A DNA stretch of 64,000 bases from Pandoraea sp. PE-S2T-3 (lineage in GTDB: Bacteria; Pseudomonadota; Gammaproteobacteria; Burkholderiales; Burkholderiaceae): assembly GCF_002179965.1 (NCBI RefSeq), contig NZ_NGUQ01000008.1:124001-188000 (forward strand), written 5' to 3'. Below, one piece after another: positions 28,390-36,765 of the stretch. Each line of letters opens with the position of its first letter. Position 1 is the first letter of the stretch. Under the pieces are notes generated by a model. That model had not been told where the DNA came from. It saw only the letters and a program-made list of their open reading frames with translations, and did no database searches. The position numbers and the translations under genes were made by a program.

Positions 28390-29592
28390 ATGGACCGTAC
28401 GCCCGACCTCGCCCCCGCGCTGAAACTGGCACAACGTGTCGACGACATCGCGCCGTTCCACGTCATGGAGCTTGCCAAACAAGCCGCCCTGCGTGAAAAG
28501 GCCGGACACGACGTCATCCACATGGGCATTGGCGAGCCCGATTTCACCGCGCCCGAGCAAGTGATCGAGGCCGCGGCGAAGGCGATGAGAGACGGGCGCA
28601 CCCAGTACACCAGCGCGATGGGATTGCCCGCGCTGCGCGAAGCCATCTCCGACTACTACCGTAGTTACTACGGGGTTGAGGTCGACCCGTCGCGCATCGT
28701 CGTGACGGCGGGTGCCTCAGCGGCACTCGTGCTAGCTTGTGCCGCACTGGTCGGCGTGGGTGACGAGGTGCTGATGCCAGACCCGTGCTACCCGTGCAAC
28801 CGGCACTTCGTGTCGACGTTCGACGGCAAACCGGTGCTGATTCCGTCCGGCCCTGCCGAGCGTTTTCAACTGACCGCCGAGCGTATCGAATCGCACTGGG
28901 GCCCGGCGACACGTGGCGTGTTGCTGGCTTCGCCGTCAAACCCGACCGGCACGTCGATCGAAACCGCAGAGTTGGGCCGCATCGTCAAATCGGTACGGGC
29001 GCGCGGTGGCTTTACGCTGGTCGACGAGATTTATCAGGGGCTGAGTTACGACGGCAAGCCCACCACGGCACTGAGCTTCGGCGATGACGTGCTGGTGGTG
29101 AGCAGCTTCTCGAAGTATTTCAATATGACGGGATGGCGTCTGGGCTGGCTGGTTGTGCCGCCCTCGCTCGCGCCGACGTTCGAGAAGCTCTCGCAGAATT
29201 TGTTCATCTGCCCGTCGGCGGTTGCGCAGCATGCGGCGATCGCCTGCTTCCGCCCCGACACGCTGGCGATTTACGAAGCCCGCAAGGATGCCTTCCGCCA
29301 TCGCCGCGACTATGTGGTGCCGGCACTTGAACGACTCGGCTTCAAGGTGCCCGTCATGCCGGACGGCGCGTTTTACGTCTACGCCGACTGTTCGGGCGTG
29401 CAGCATCCGGACGCTGGCGACAGCGACCGCCTCACGCAAGCGCTGCTGCAACAGGCGGATGTCGTGCTGGTGCCGGGACTGGACTTCGGTTTTGCCGAAC
29501 CCCGCAAGTACATCCGGCTGTCGTACGCCACGTCGCTCGAAAAGCTGCGCGAGGCTATGGGCCGTATCGAACGGGTCTTCACCGGCGGCTGA
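28390..29592 (+). CDS. Pyridoxal-phosphate aminotransferase, class I/II
   Basis: A 400-residue cytosolic fold-type I aminotransferase. The PLP lysine is Lys242 in SSFSKYFNMTGWRLGW. SPSNPTG and VDEIYQGLSY contain the Asn and Asp/Tyr that bind the cofactor, and RLSYAT carries the substrate-carboxylate Arg. It is closest by eye to the group annotated as aspartate/aminoadipate-type or valine-pyruvate-like enzymes; the substrate is undetermined. ATG 28390 is chosen because the family match begins soon after. An upstream ATG at 28315 would add a Pro/Leu/His-rich low-complexity stretch. It ends at a strong terminator. Confidence 0.9.
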   Translation: MDRTPDLAPALKLAQRVDDIAPFHVMELAKQAALREKAGHDVIHMGIGEPDFTAPEQVIEAAAKAMRDGRTQYTSAMGLPALREAISDYYRSYYGVEVDPSRIVVTAGASAALVLACAALVGVGDEVLMPDPCYPCNRHFVSTFDGKPVLIPSGPAERFQLTAERIESHWGPATRGVLLASPSNPTGTSIETAELGRIVKSVRARGGFTLVDEIYQGLSYDGKPTTALSFGDDVLVVSSFSKYFNMTGWRLGWLVVPPSLAPTFEKLSQNLFICPSAVAQHAAIACFRPDTLAIYEARKDAFRHRRDYVVPALERLGFKVPVMPDGAFYVYADCSGVQHPDAGDSDRLTQALLQQADVVLVPGLDFGFAEPRKYIRLSYATSLEKLREAMGRIERVFTGG

Positions 29593-29621
29593 TCTAAAGC
29601 CCCCTAAGGCTCACCAAAAAC

Positions 29622-29656
29622 AAAAAACCCATCGAATCGCTTCGATGGGTTTTTTG
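29622..29656. terminator. Bidirectional terminator after the aminotransferase gene
   Basis: AAAAAACCCATCGAA (29622-29636) pairs perfectly with TTCGATGGGTTTTTT (29641-29655) around a TCGC tetraloop, with A/T runs on both sides. It serves the aminotransferase gene and the convergent transglycosylase gene. Confidence 0.95.
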
Positions 29657-29739
29657 TTGGTCCGCATCCCCTTCTATATAGAGAGCGATGCGTTCCGGGC
29701 GGCGATGCACTGGCCATCGTGCATCAGAGCGGAGTTCGC

Positions 29740-30795
29740 TCAGGCTGCCGTGCTGTCATCCGCTTCGAGCGGCTTGGCAGCGGCGGCCTTGCCGGTTGCC
29801 GACACGCTCGGTGCCGGTGCGGATTCCGCGGCCGACTCATCAGCCTTGCCTGCCGAGACCGGCTTGGTCACAGGCTTTGCAGCGCTGACGATCACCGGCG
29901 CTTGCGGCGCGTTCGGCGAGATCTTGCGGCCCATGGCCACACCACGCAGACGATCACGCTCGGCGAGCACCTTCGCACCGTAGCCGCCGTCGCCCGCACT
30001 GGTCGAGCCGACATACAGGCGCAGGCCGCCGGCGAGTGAACCGCCACGTGCGATGCATTCCTTCAGAATCAGCGCGCCGACCTTGATGTTGGCGAGCGGA
30101 TGCAGTGCCGCTTCCGGACCGCCGAAGTATTCCAGCTTGTCCTGATGCACCTTCGACATGACCTGCATGAGGCCCTGGGCGCCAACGGTGCTTTCGGCAT
30201 ACGGGTTGAAACCCGATTCGATCGCCATGACCGCCAGCAACAGCAGCGGGTCGAGACCCACTTCCTTGCCCGTCGTGTAAGCGGCGCGCACGAGGTTACC
30301 CGTCACGTCGCCGGCCACGCGATAACGGCGGGCCAGATAATCGCCCACGGCCACTTGTTCGCGCGTGTCGAGCACCTTGCCGGCACGGGCATCGGCTGCC
30401 ACGCGCTGGTTCGGGATATAGGCAGCGAGAACGGCTGCCGAGGGCACGTGTTGTGCGGCTTGCGCCATCATCGTGGCGTCGGAGGGCATGCCCTGCGCCA
30501 CGGTGCTGCCGTTCGCACCGCCGTGATTGGCCGCATTGGCCGACCCGGTGGCTGCTTCGATCAGCGGACCGACACGCGACGCCAGATCGGCGCGCCACGT
30601 CGGTCGGGCCCACAACGCGAGCGTACCGACCACGGCGACAAGACCGACAGCGCTGGACGTATACAGTCCAACACGACCGCCATGCCACGCGAGGCGACGC
30701 CAATCGCGGCGAGCCGCGGCTACCGTTGCCACGCCACGCGCTTGCAGCGCACGGACAGCGGCCAGTAGCCAGGGTGATAAACCAGACTTCTTCAT
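29740..30795 (-). CDS. Membrane-anchored lytic transglycosylase (SLT domain)
   Basis: A 351-residue envelope protein. An N-terminal basic segment and one membrane helix (about 42-64, VGLYTSSAVGLVAVVGTLALW) anchor it, and the catalytic SLT domain (about 165-275) faces the periplasm. The catalytic Glu lies in AVMAIESGFNPYAES, followed by the signature GAQGLMQVM and GGSLAGGLRLYVGS. Such enzymes cleave peptidoglycan glycan strands to 1,6-anhydroMurNAc products. The C-terminal about 75 residues are Ala/Pro/Ser-rich and probably disordered. GGAG stands before ATG 30795. Confidence 0.9.
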   Translation of the reverse strand: MKKSGLSPWLLAAVRALQARGVATVAAARRDWRRLAWHGGRVGLYTSSAVGLVAVVGTLALWARPTWRADLASRVGPLIEAATGSANAANHGGANGSTVAQGMPSDATMMAQAAQHVPSAAVLAAYIPNQRVAADARAGKVLDTREQVAVGDYLARRYRVAGDVTGNLVRAAYTTGKEVGLDPLLLLAVMAIESGFNPYAESTVGAQGLMQVMSKVHQDKLEYFGGPEAALHPLANIKVGALILKECIARGGSLAGGLRLYVGSTSAGDGGYGAKVLAERDRLRGVAMGRKISPNAPQAPVIVSAAKPVTKPVSAGKADESAAESAPAPSVSATGKAAAAKPLEADDSTAA

Positions 30796-31363
30796 ACTGC
30801 GTACTCCGGTTACGCCGTCACCACGGGGTGGTCCCGCGGCGTAAGGAAACGAGCCGGGATGCCCGCCAGGCATTCCGTGAAGCGCTCATTTACGGCATAG
30901 GGAAAAAGGCGGTGCACCGTGTTTGTCATCAACGATGCCACTACCGCCGCAGCGCGCCGACCTGTTCGGTCCCCGGCGCTGACGAGCTATCGCTCGCGCT
31001 GCTTCCTAAAACACTGGTTTCCCGACCTCGGTGAGAAAACCAGCCACTGAAAATCCACGTCGATGTTGTAGTTGTCGCTAAGCTCGATCGGGTTGGCCTA
31101 CCCGTCATCGAAGCCGCCTTTCTGGATTCAACGGGCGGATTGTAGCAGCGATATATAATCCGTCAATACTATGAATTAGAAAAATCATTACTAAAAGTAA
31201 TTTGTAACAGGTGTTTTGCCGTGTCGTTTCAGGCTTCCGAACGGTAGAATGGCCCGCACTAGCCTGCGTTTACGGGGCAAAAACCCGCCCTTCCGCGAAT
31301 TCGAACGGTCGTTTTCAGCGCCTGTATGAATTCCGTAAAAATTTTTTGGTAACCGTTTGTTTC
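30796..31363. promoter_or_regulatory. Divergent intergenic region with AT-rich core
   Basis: These 568 bp separate the transglycosylase and ubiD starts. The stretch 31150-31205 is strikingly AT-rich for this genome. It contains a perfect TATAAT (31154-31159) without a matching -35, and an inverted repeat ATTACT-AAA-AGTAAT (31187-31201). This is a plausible ubiD promoter and operator. No gene is supported in the remainder. Confidence 0.45.
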
Positions 31364-32914
31364 ATGAAATATCTCGATCTTCGTGACTTCACCACGCAAC
31401 TGGAGCGATCCGGGCAGCTTCGTCGTGTAGACGTGCCTGTCTCGCCGGTGCTGGAGATGACGGCGCTGGCCGATCGCGTACTCAAGGCGGGCGGCCCCGC
31501 GCTCTGGTTCGAGCGGCCGACCGGTTACGACATGCCCGTGCTCGCCAACTTGTTTGGCACCCCTGAACGAGTGGCGCTCGGCATGGGCGTCGAAAAAGGG
31601 GAAAACGCACTGGGCTCGCTGCGCGAACTCGGTCAGCTTCTTTCGACACTCAAGGAACCCGAACCGCCTCGCGGCCTGAAAGACGCGGGTAAATTGCTCA
31701 GCATGGCCAAGGCAGTTTGGGATATGGCACCGAAAGAAGTCAGCAGTCCGGTGTCTCAGGAGATCGTCTGGGAAGGGGACGACGTGGATCTCGCGCGTCT
31801 GCCGATTCAGACGTGCTGGCCCGGCGACGCCGCCCCCCTGATTACTTGGGGACTCGTCATTACCAAGGGCCCGCACCGCAAGCGCCAGAATCTGGGCATC
31901 TACCGCCAGCAGGTCATCGGCCGCAATCAAGTCATCATGCGCTGGCTCGCGCATCGCGGCGGCGCGCTCGACTTCCGTGAGTTTGCGCAGGCGAACCCCG
32001 GCAAGCCGTTCCCGATTGCCGTGGCACTGGGCGCCGACCCGGCCACCATGCTCGGCGCAGTCACGCCGGTGCCCGATACGCTCTCGGAGTATCAATTCGC
32101 CGGTCTGCTGCGTGGCAGCCGCACGGAGTTGGGCAAGTGCCTGACCCCGGGGCTGGAATCGTTGCGCGTGCCGGCCCGCGCCGAGATCGTGCTCGAAGGC
32201 TTTATCTATCCGTCGGATCAGTCGCCCGAAGTGCCGAAGGGTGCCCCGCCGCCGCCCTCGCGCGGCGCGACCGCCGGTTACGCCCACGCCCTCGAAGGGC
32301 CTTACGGCGATCACACCGGCTATTACAACGAGCAGGAGTGGTTTCCGGTGTTCACCATCGAGCGCATCACGATGCGCCGCAACGCCGTCTACCACTCGAC
32401 CTACACGGGCAAACCGCCCGACGAACCGGCCGTGCTGGGCGTCGCGCTCAATGAAGTGTTCGTGCCGCTGCTGCAAAAGCAGTTTCCGGAGATCACCGAC
32501 TTCTATCTGCCGCCAGAAGGTTGCAGCTACCGCATGGCCATCGTGCAGATGAAGAAGGCCTATGCCGGTCACGCCAAGCGGGTGATGTTCGGTGTGTGGA
32601 GTTTCCTGCGCCAGTTCATGTATACGAAGTTCATCGTCGTGGTCGACGAGGACGTCGATATCCGCGACTGGAAGGAAGTGATCTGGGCGATCACGACGCG
32701 CGTCGATCCGACCCGCGACACCACGCTCGTGGACCAGACGCCCATCGACTATCTCGACTTCGCCTCGCCCGTGGCCGGTCTGGGCTCCAAGATGGGCATC
32801 GACGCCACCAACAAGTGGCCCGGTGAAACTTCCCGCGAGTGGGGGCGTCCCATCGAAATGACCGCAGACGTCGACGCTCGGATGGCCACGCTATATAAAA
32901 ACCTCGGCCTGTAA
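31364..32914 (+). CDS. ubiD: 4-hydroxy-3-polyprenylbenzoate decarboxylase
   Basis: UbiD decarboxylates the prenylated 4-hydroxybenzoate intermediate of ubiquinone synthesis using prenylated FMN made by UbiX. The 516-residue product spans the family from [14 protein letters not shown] to the end. Core stretches are the N-terminal [22 protein letters not shown], the cofactor region [11 protein letters not shown], and [13 protein letters not shown] with the catalytic acidic residues. The central [22 protein letters not shown] is also typical. ATG 31364 matches the family start; upstream in-frame codons are not conserved and the ribosome site is weak. The substrate could be another aromatic acid, but length and sequence fit true UbiD. 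Confidence 0.94.
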   Translation: MKYLDLRDFTTQLERSGQLRRVDVPVSPVLEMTALADRVLKAGGPALWFERPTGYDMPVLANLFGTPERVALGMGVEKGENALGSLRELGQLLSTLKEPEPPRGLKDAGKLLSMAKAVWDMAPKEVSSPVSQEIVWEGDDVDLARLPIQTCWPGDAAPLITWGLVITKGPHRKRQNLGIYRQQVIGRNQVIMRWLAHRGGALDFREFAQANPGKPFPIAVALGADPATMLGAVTPVPDTLSEYQFAGLLRGSRTELGKCLTPGLESLRVPARAEIVLEGFIYPSDQSPEVPKGAPPPPSRGATAGYAHALEGPYGDHTGYYNEQEWFPVFTIERITMRRNAVYHSTYTGKPPDEPAVLGVALNEVFVPLLQKQFPEITDFYLPPEGCSYRMAIVQMKKAYAGHAKRVMFGVWSFLRQFMYTKFIVVVDEDVDIRDWKEVIWAITTRVDPTRDTTLVDQTPIDYLDFASPVAGLGSKMGIDATNKWPGETSREWGRPIEMTADVDARMATLYKNLGL

Positions 32915-32930
32915 GCTCCGCTGACTCCGG

Positions 32931-32961
32931 GTCACTCGCGCCGTCACAAAGCGCGAGTGAC
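32931..32961 (+). other. Perfect stem-loop after ubiD without T run
   Basis: GTCACTCGCGC (32931-32941) pairs perfectly with GCGCGAGTGAC (32951-32961) around a 9-nt loop. It starts 17 nt after the ubiD stop. The missing T run means it is not a classical terminator; it may protect the 3' end or act with Rho. Confidence 0.6.
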
Positions 32962-33089
32962 ATTGGAGTAAGCTGGCGACCGACGTATTGACGTACTGAC
33001 GCACCGACAAGCCGTATCCGTTTCCGTCCCCGAGCAGCGCCCCTGTCTATATATAGGCAGCGCTGCCGGATATCGAGAGGAGAGCTATC

Positions 33090-34601
33090 GTGTCGCACCC
33101 CCCGCATTCCCCCCAGTCCACGCATTCCCCCCATCAGAAGCACCCCGCCCTCAGCCGCCTGAAAGACCCCGGCCTACTCAAGTCCGACGCCTACATCGAC
33201 GGCGCATGGACCCCTGCCGACTCCCACGCCACCTTCGCCGTTACCGACCCGGCCACCGATGCCGAAATCGCCCATGTGGCCGATCTCGGCGCCAAGGAAA
33301 CCGAGCGAGCCCTCGTCGCCGCCGAAACCGCCCTGCCCGACTGGCGCAGCAAGACCGGCAAGGAGCGCGCCCGCATCATGCGCCGCTGGTTCGAATTGAT
33401 CATGCAGGCGCAGGACGATCTCGGCGCCATCATGACCGCAGAGCAAGGCAAGCCGCTGGCCGAAGCCAAGGGCGAAGTCGCCTACGGCGCGTCGTTCATC
33501 GAGTGGTTTGCCGAAGAGGCCAAGCGCGTGAACGGCGACGTGCTCAGTTCGCCCGAAGGCGGCAAGCGCATGTTCGTCATCAAGCAGCCCATCGGCGTGT
33601 GCGTCTCGATCACGCCGTGGAACTTCCCCATCGCGATGATCACGCGCAAGATCGCCCCGGCCATTGCCGCCGGGTGCACGATCGTGGTCAAGCCAGCCCG
33701 GCTCACCCCGCTCTCGGCACTGGCGCTTGCCGAACTGGCCGAGCGCGCCGGATTGCCCAAGGGTGTATTCAACGTCGTGACGTCGAAACACTCCGGCGAC
33801 GTGGGCGACGTGCTCACCGCCAGCCCGCGCGTGCGTCACCTCTCGTTTACCGGCTCAACCCCGGTCGGTGCCAAGTTGATGGAGCAATGCGCCCCCACGA
33901 TCAAGAAGGTGGCCCTCGAACTGGGCGGGCTCGCGCCGTTCCTCGTCTTTGACGACGCCGACGTGGATGCCGCCGTCGAAGGCTGCATTGCCTCCAAATT
34001 CCGCAATGCCGGTCAGACCTGCGTGTGCGCAAACCGCATCTACGCGCAGGACGGTATCTACGACGCCTTCGTCGAGAAGCTCACCGCCGCCGTGGGCAAA
34101 CTCCGCGTAGGTAACGGCTTCGAACCGGGCGTGGCCGTCGGCCCTCTGATCGAAGACGCCGCCGTCGAGAAGGTGGAGCGCCACGTTGCGGATGCGGTCA
34201 GCAAGGGCGGGCGCGTCACCGTCGGCGGCAAGGTGCTGCATGGCCGCTTCTTCGCCCCGACCGTGGTGGCCGACGCCAGTGCCGACATGCTCGTCGCACA
34301 GGAAGAAACCTTCGGCCCGCTCGCCCCGGTGTTCCGCTTCAAGGACGAAGCCGACGGCATCCGCCTCGCCAACTCGACCGATTTCGGGTTAGCGTCGTAC
34401 TTCTTCGCCCGTGACGTCGCACGGGTCTGGCGGGTCGCCGAAGCGCTCGAAGCCGGCATGGTCGGCATCAACACCGGACTGATCTCGAACGAAGTCGCGC
34501 CGTTCGGAGGTGTCAAACAATCCGGTCTGGGGCGCGAGGGGTCGAAATACGGCATCGACGAGTACCTTGAAATGAAGTATCTCTGCCTCGCGTCGACGTG
34601 A
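33090..34601 (+). CDS. gabD: Succinate-semialdehyde dehydrogenase (NADP+)
   Basis: Oxidises succinate semialdehyde to succinate, for example in GABA breakdown. The 503-residue protein matches GabD over nearly its full length. The catalytic Glu is in LELGG and the nucleophile Cys in NAGQTCVCANR; EETFGPLAPVFRFKDEADG and NTGLISNEVAPFGGVKQSGLGREG are close to E. coli GabD. Two departures stand out: LELGGLAP where GabD normally has LELGGNAP, and KPAR where NADP-type enzymes have KPAS. The first 20 residues are a Pro/His/Ser repeat (HPPHSPQSTHSPHQ). The start is GTG 33090 with GAGGAGAG upstream. No gabT lies nearby. Confidence 0.92.
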   Translation: MSHPPHSPQSTHSPHQKHPALSRLKDPGLLKSDAYIDGAWTPADSHATFAVTDPATDAEIAHVADLGAKETERALVAAETALPDWRSKTGKERARIMRRWFELIMQAQDDLGAIMTAEQGKPLAEAKGEVAYGASFIEWFAEEAKRVNGDVLSSPEGGKRMFVIKQPIGVCVSITPWNFPIAMITRKIAPAIAAGCTIVVKPARLTPLSALALAELAERAGLPKGVFNVVTSKHSGDVGDVLTASPRVRHLSFTGSTPVGAKLMEQCAPTIKKVALELGGLAPFLVFDDADVDAAVEGCIASKFRNAGQTCVCANRIYAQDGIYDAFVEKLTAAVGKLRVGNGFEPGVAVGPLIEDAAVEKVERHVADAVSKGGRVTVGGKVLHGRFFAPTVVADASADMLVAQEETFGPLAPVFRFKDEADGIRLANSTDFGLASYFFARDVARVWRVAEALEAGMVGINTGLISNEVAPFGGVKQSGLGREGSKYGIDEYLEMKYLCLAST

Positions 34602-35061
34602 CGATCATCCGACCCTTTAATACTTTGTAATAGGCGTTGTCCCGCTCTGAGAACCGCGCCATCGCTGGCTTGCATGCATTTCTACGAAATGTCGTGCATC
34701 AGCCGGCAATGTCGAAAGTGTTACAAAGTCCCACAGATGGACACGGCCTCGGGTAGAATCGCGCTTTTTTCGCGAACAGCGACTCCGACCCTCATTTCGC
34801 TCTGTGTAACGGCTTGCCTCCGATACACCTGCGAAACCCGCAAAATCGCCACCGGAAATACGCCGGTGTGTGGCGAAGGGCCAGAGCGGAATTCGCGAAG
34901 TCCGATCAACAGAAGTCACGTCCGGTAGCGCCGCCCCCCGCGTCGTCACGCCCTGTGATGACATCCGGCCTGCCGACGGTTTGTCCGCCCTCGCGTAACT
35001 CGCCAACCCGCCCTCATCGGTGCTGGCGTGTTGCTCCCCCCGGGCGTGGAGAAGACATCGA
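34602..35061. promoter_or_regulatory. 460-bp intergenic region upstream of the APC permease
   Basis: No gene is supported. A 9-bp inverted pair, ACTTTGTAA (34622-34630) and TTACAAAGT (34721-34729), is separated by 90 bp and could be two sites for one looping regulator or a long-range RNA stem. TAGAAT at 34754-34759 is a possible -10. A ribosome site GGAGAAG precedes the permease ATG. Confidence 0.4.
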
Positions 35062-36678
35062 ATGGATAACAACCCATCCCTCATGCGCAACATCGGGCCG
35101 TTCGCCCTGATGTTGACGGGTCTTGGCTCGATCATCGGCTCCGGCTGGTTGTTCGGTGCCTGGAAGGCGGCGAAGATCGCCGGACCCGCGGCCCTTTTGG
35201 CCTGGATCATCGGCGCCGTCGTCATTCTGGCCATCGCTCTCACCTATGCCGAACTCGGCGCCATGTTCCCCGAATCGGGCGGCATGGTCCGTTACTCGCG
35301 CTACTCGCACGGCAGCCTCGTCGGCTTTATCGCGGCGTGGGCCAACTGGATCGCCATCGTCTCGGTCATTCCGATCGAAGCCGAGGCCTCGATCCAGTAC
35401 ATGAGCACGTGGCCGTACGACTGGGCACACCAGTTGTTCGTCGACGGCACCCTCACCACCAGCGGCCTGTTGTTATCCGCCCTGCTCGTGATCGTGTACT
35501 TCATGCTGAATTACTGGGGCGTGAAGCTGTTCGCCCGCGCCAACACGGCGATCACGCTGTTCAAGTTCGCGATTCCGGCGCTCACCATCGCCGGTCTCAT
35601 CATCGCGGGCTTCCATCCGGGCAACTTCAACATTGCCGAGCATGGCGGCTTTGCCCCGAACGGCATGTCGGCCGTGCTCACCGCCGTGGCCACCTCGGGC
35701 ATCGTGTTCGCGTTCAACGGTTTCCAGAGTCCGGTGAATCTGGCCGGTGAAGCGCGCGACCCGGGTCGCAGCATCCCGTTCGCCGTGGTCGGCTCGATCC
35801 TGCTCGCCACCGTCATCTATCTGTTGCTGCAAGTCGCCTACATCGGCGCGCTCTCGCCCGAGCAGCTCAAAGGCGGCTGGCACATGGTGAGCTTCAGCTC
35901 GCCGTTCGCCGAACTGGCGATTGCGCTGGGCCTGAACTGGCTGGCGATCGTGCTCTATTTCGACGCCTTCCTGAGCCCGAGCGGCACCGGCACCACGTAT
36001 ATGGCGACCACCAGCCGCATGATCTATGCGATGGAGCGCAACCGCACGATGCCCGCGATCTTCGGGCGCGTGCATCCGCTCTATGGCGTGCCGCGTCCGG
36101 CGATGTGGTTCAACCTCGCCATCTCGTTCGTGTTCATGTTCTTCTTCCGCGGCTGGGATACGCTGGCCGCCGTGATCTCGGTCGCTACCGTGATCTCGTA
36201 CCTGACGGGCCCGATCAGCGTCATGGCCCTGCGCCAAGCAGCGCCGGAGCTGCATCGTCCGCTGCGCCTGCCGGGCCTGTCGCTCATCGCGCCGTTCGCC
36301 TTCGTGTGCGCGTCGCTGATTCTGTACTGGGCCCGTTGGCCGCTGACCGGCGAAATCATCGTGTTGGTGGTCGTCGCCCTGCCGGTGTACTTCTACTATC
36401 AGGCGCGGGACAAGTGGAAGGGTTTCGGCCACGACCTCAAGGCGTCGTGGTGGCTGATTGGATATCTGCCGATGATGGCGCTGCTCTCGTATATCGGCAG
36501 CAAGGAATTCGGTGGCCTCGGCGTACTGCCTTACGGCTGGGACATGGTCATCGTCGGCGCGCTTTCGCTGGCGTTCTACCACTGGGGGGTGCGCTCGGGC
36601 TGGCGCACGCCGTATCTGGATGAAGAGCGCGAGCAGGACGCCGCGAGCATGGACGGCATGCCGGCGCTGTCACACTGA
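35062..36678 (+). CDS. APC-family amino acid permease
   Basis: A 538-residue inner-membrane transporter with about 12-14 hydrophobic helices. The start MDNNPSLMRNIGPFALMLTG leads to the family helix 1 unwinding motif GSIIGSGWLFG, and ALTYAELGAMFPESGGMVRY is the APC signature for helix 2-3. It resembles the aspartate:proton symporter (YveA) branch, but the substrate is inferred only from general likeness. The soluble C-terminus is short and acidic (DEEREQDAASMDG). GGAGAAG precedes ATG 35062; the more upstream ATG 35020 adds a Cys/Arg-rich segment with no hydrophobic character. A terminator follows within 50 nt. Confidence 0.9.
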   Translation: MDNNPSLMRNIGPFALMLTGLGSIIGSGWLFGAWKAAKIAGPAALLAWIIGAVVILAIALTYAELGAMFPESGGMVRYSRYSHGSLVGFIAAWANWIAIVSVIPIEAEASIQYMSTWPYDWAHQLFVDGTLTTSGLLLSALLVIVYFMLNYWGVKLFARANTAITLFKFAIPALTIAGLIIAGFHPGNFNIAEHGGFAPNGMSAVLTAVATSGIVFAFNGFQSPVNLAGEARDPGRSIPFAVVGSILLATVIYLLLQVAYIGALSPEQLKGGWHMVSFSSPFAELAIALGLNWLAIVLYFDAFLSPSGTGTTYMATTSRMIYAMERNRTMPAIFGRVHPLYGVPRPAMWFNLAISFVFMFFFRGWDTLAAVISVATVISYLTGPISVMALRQAAPELHRPLRLPGLSLIAPFAFVCASLILYWARWPLTGEIIVLVVVALPVYFYYQARDKWKGFGHDLKASWWLIGYLPMMALLSYIGSKEFGGLGVLPYGWDMVIVGALSLAFYHWGVRSGWRTPYLDEEREQDAASMDGMPALSH

Positions 36679-36712
36679 GACAGTGATGCATTGATGTCGT
36701 GACGCCGCAAAG

Positions 36713-36743
36713 AAAAAGCCCGCCACACCGGCGGGCTTTTTTT
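36713..36743. terminator. Bidirectional terminator after the permease gene
   Basis: AAAAAGCCCGCC (36713-36724) pairs with GGCGGGCTTTTT (36730-36741) around ACACC, with a T run to 36743. It lies between the permease gene and the convergent EAL/GGDEF gene. Confidence 0.93.
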
Positions 36744-36765
36744 CGTCTTGCGATCGCGTCCGATC

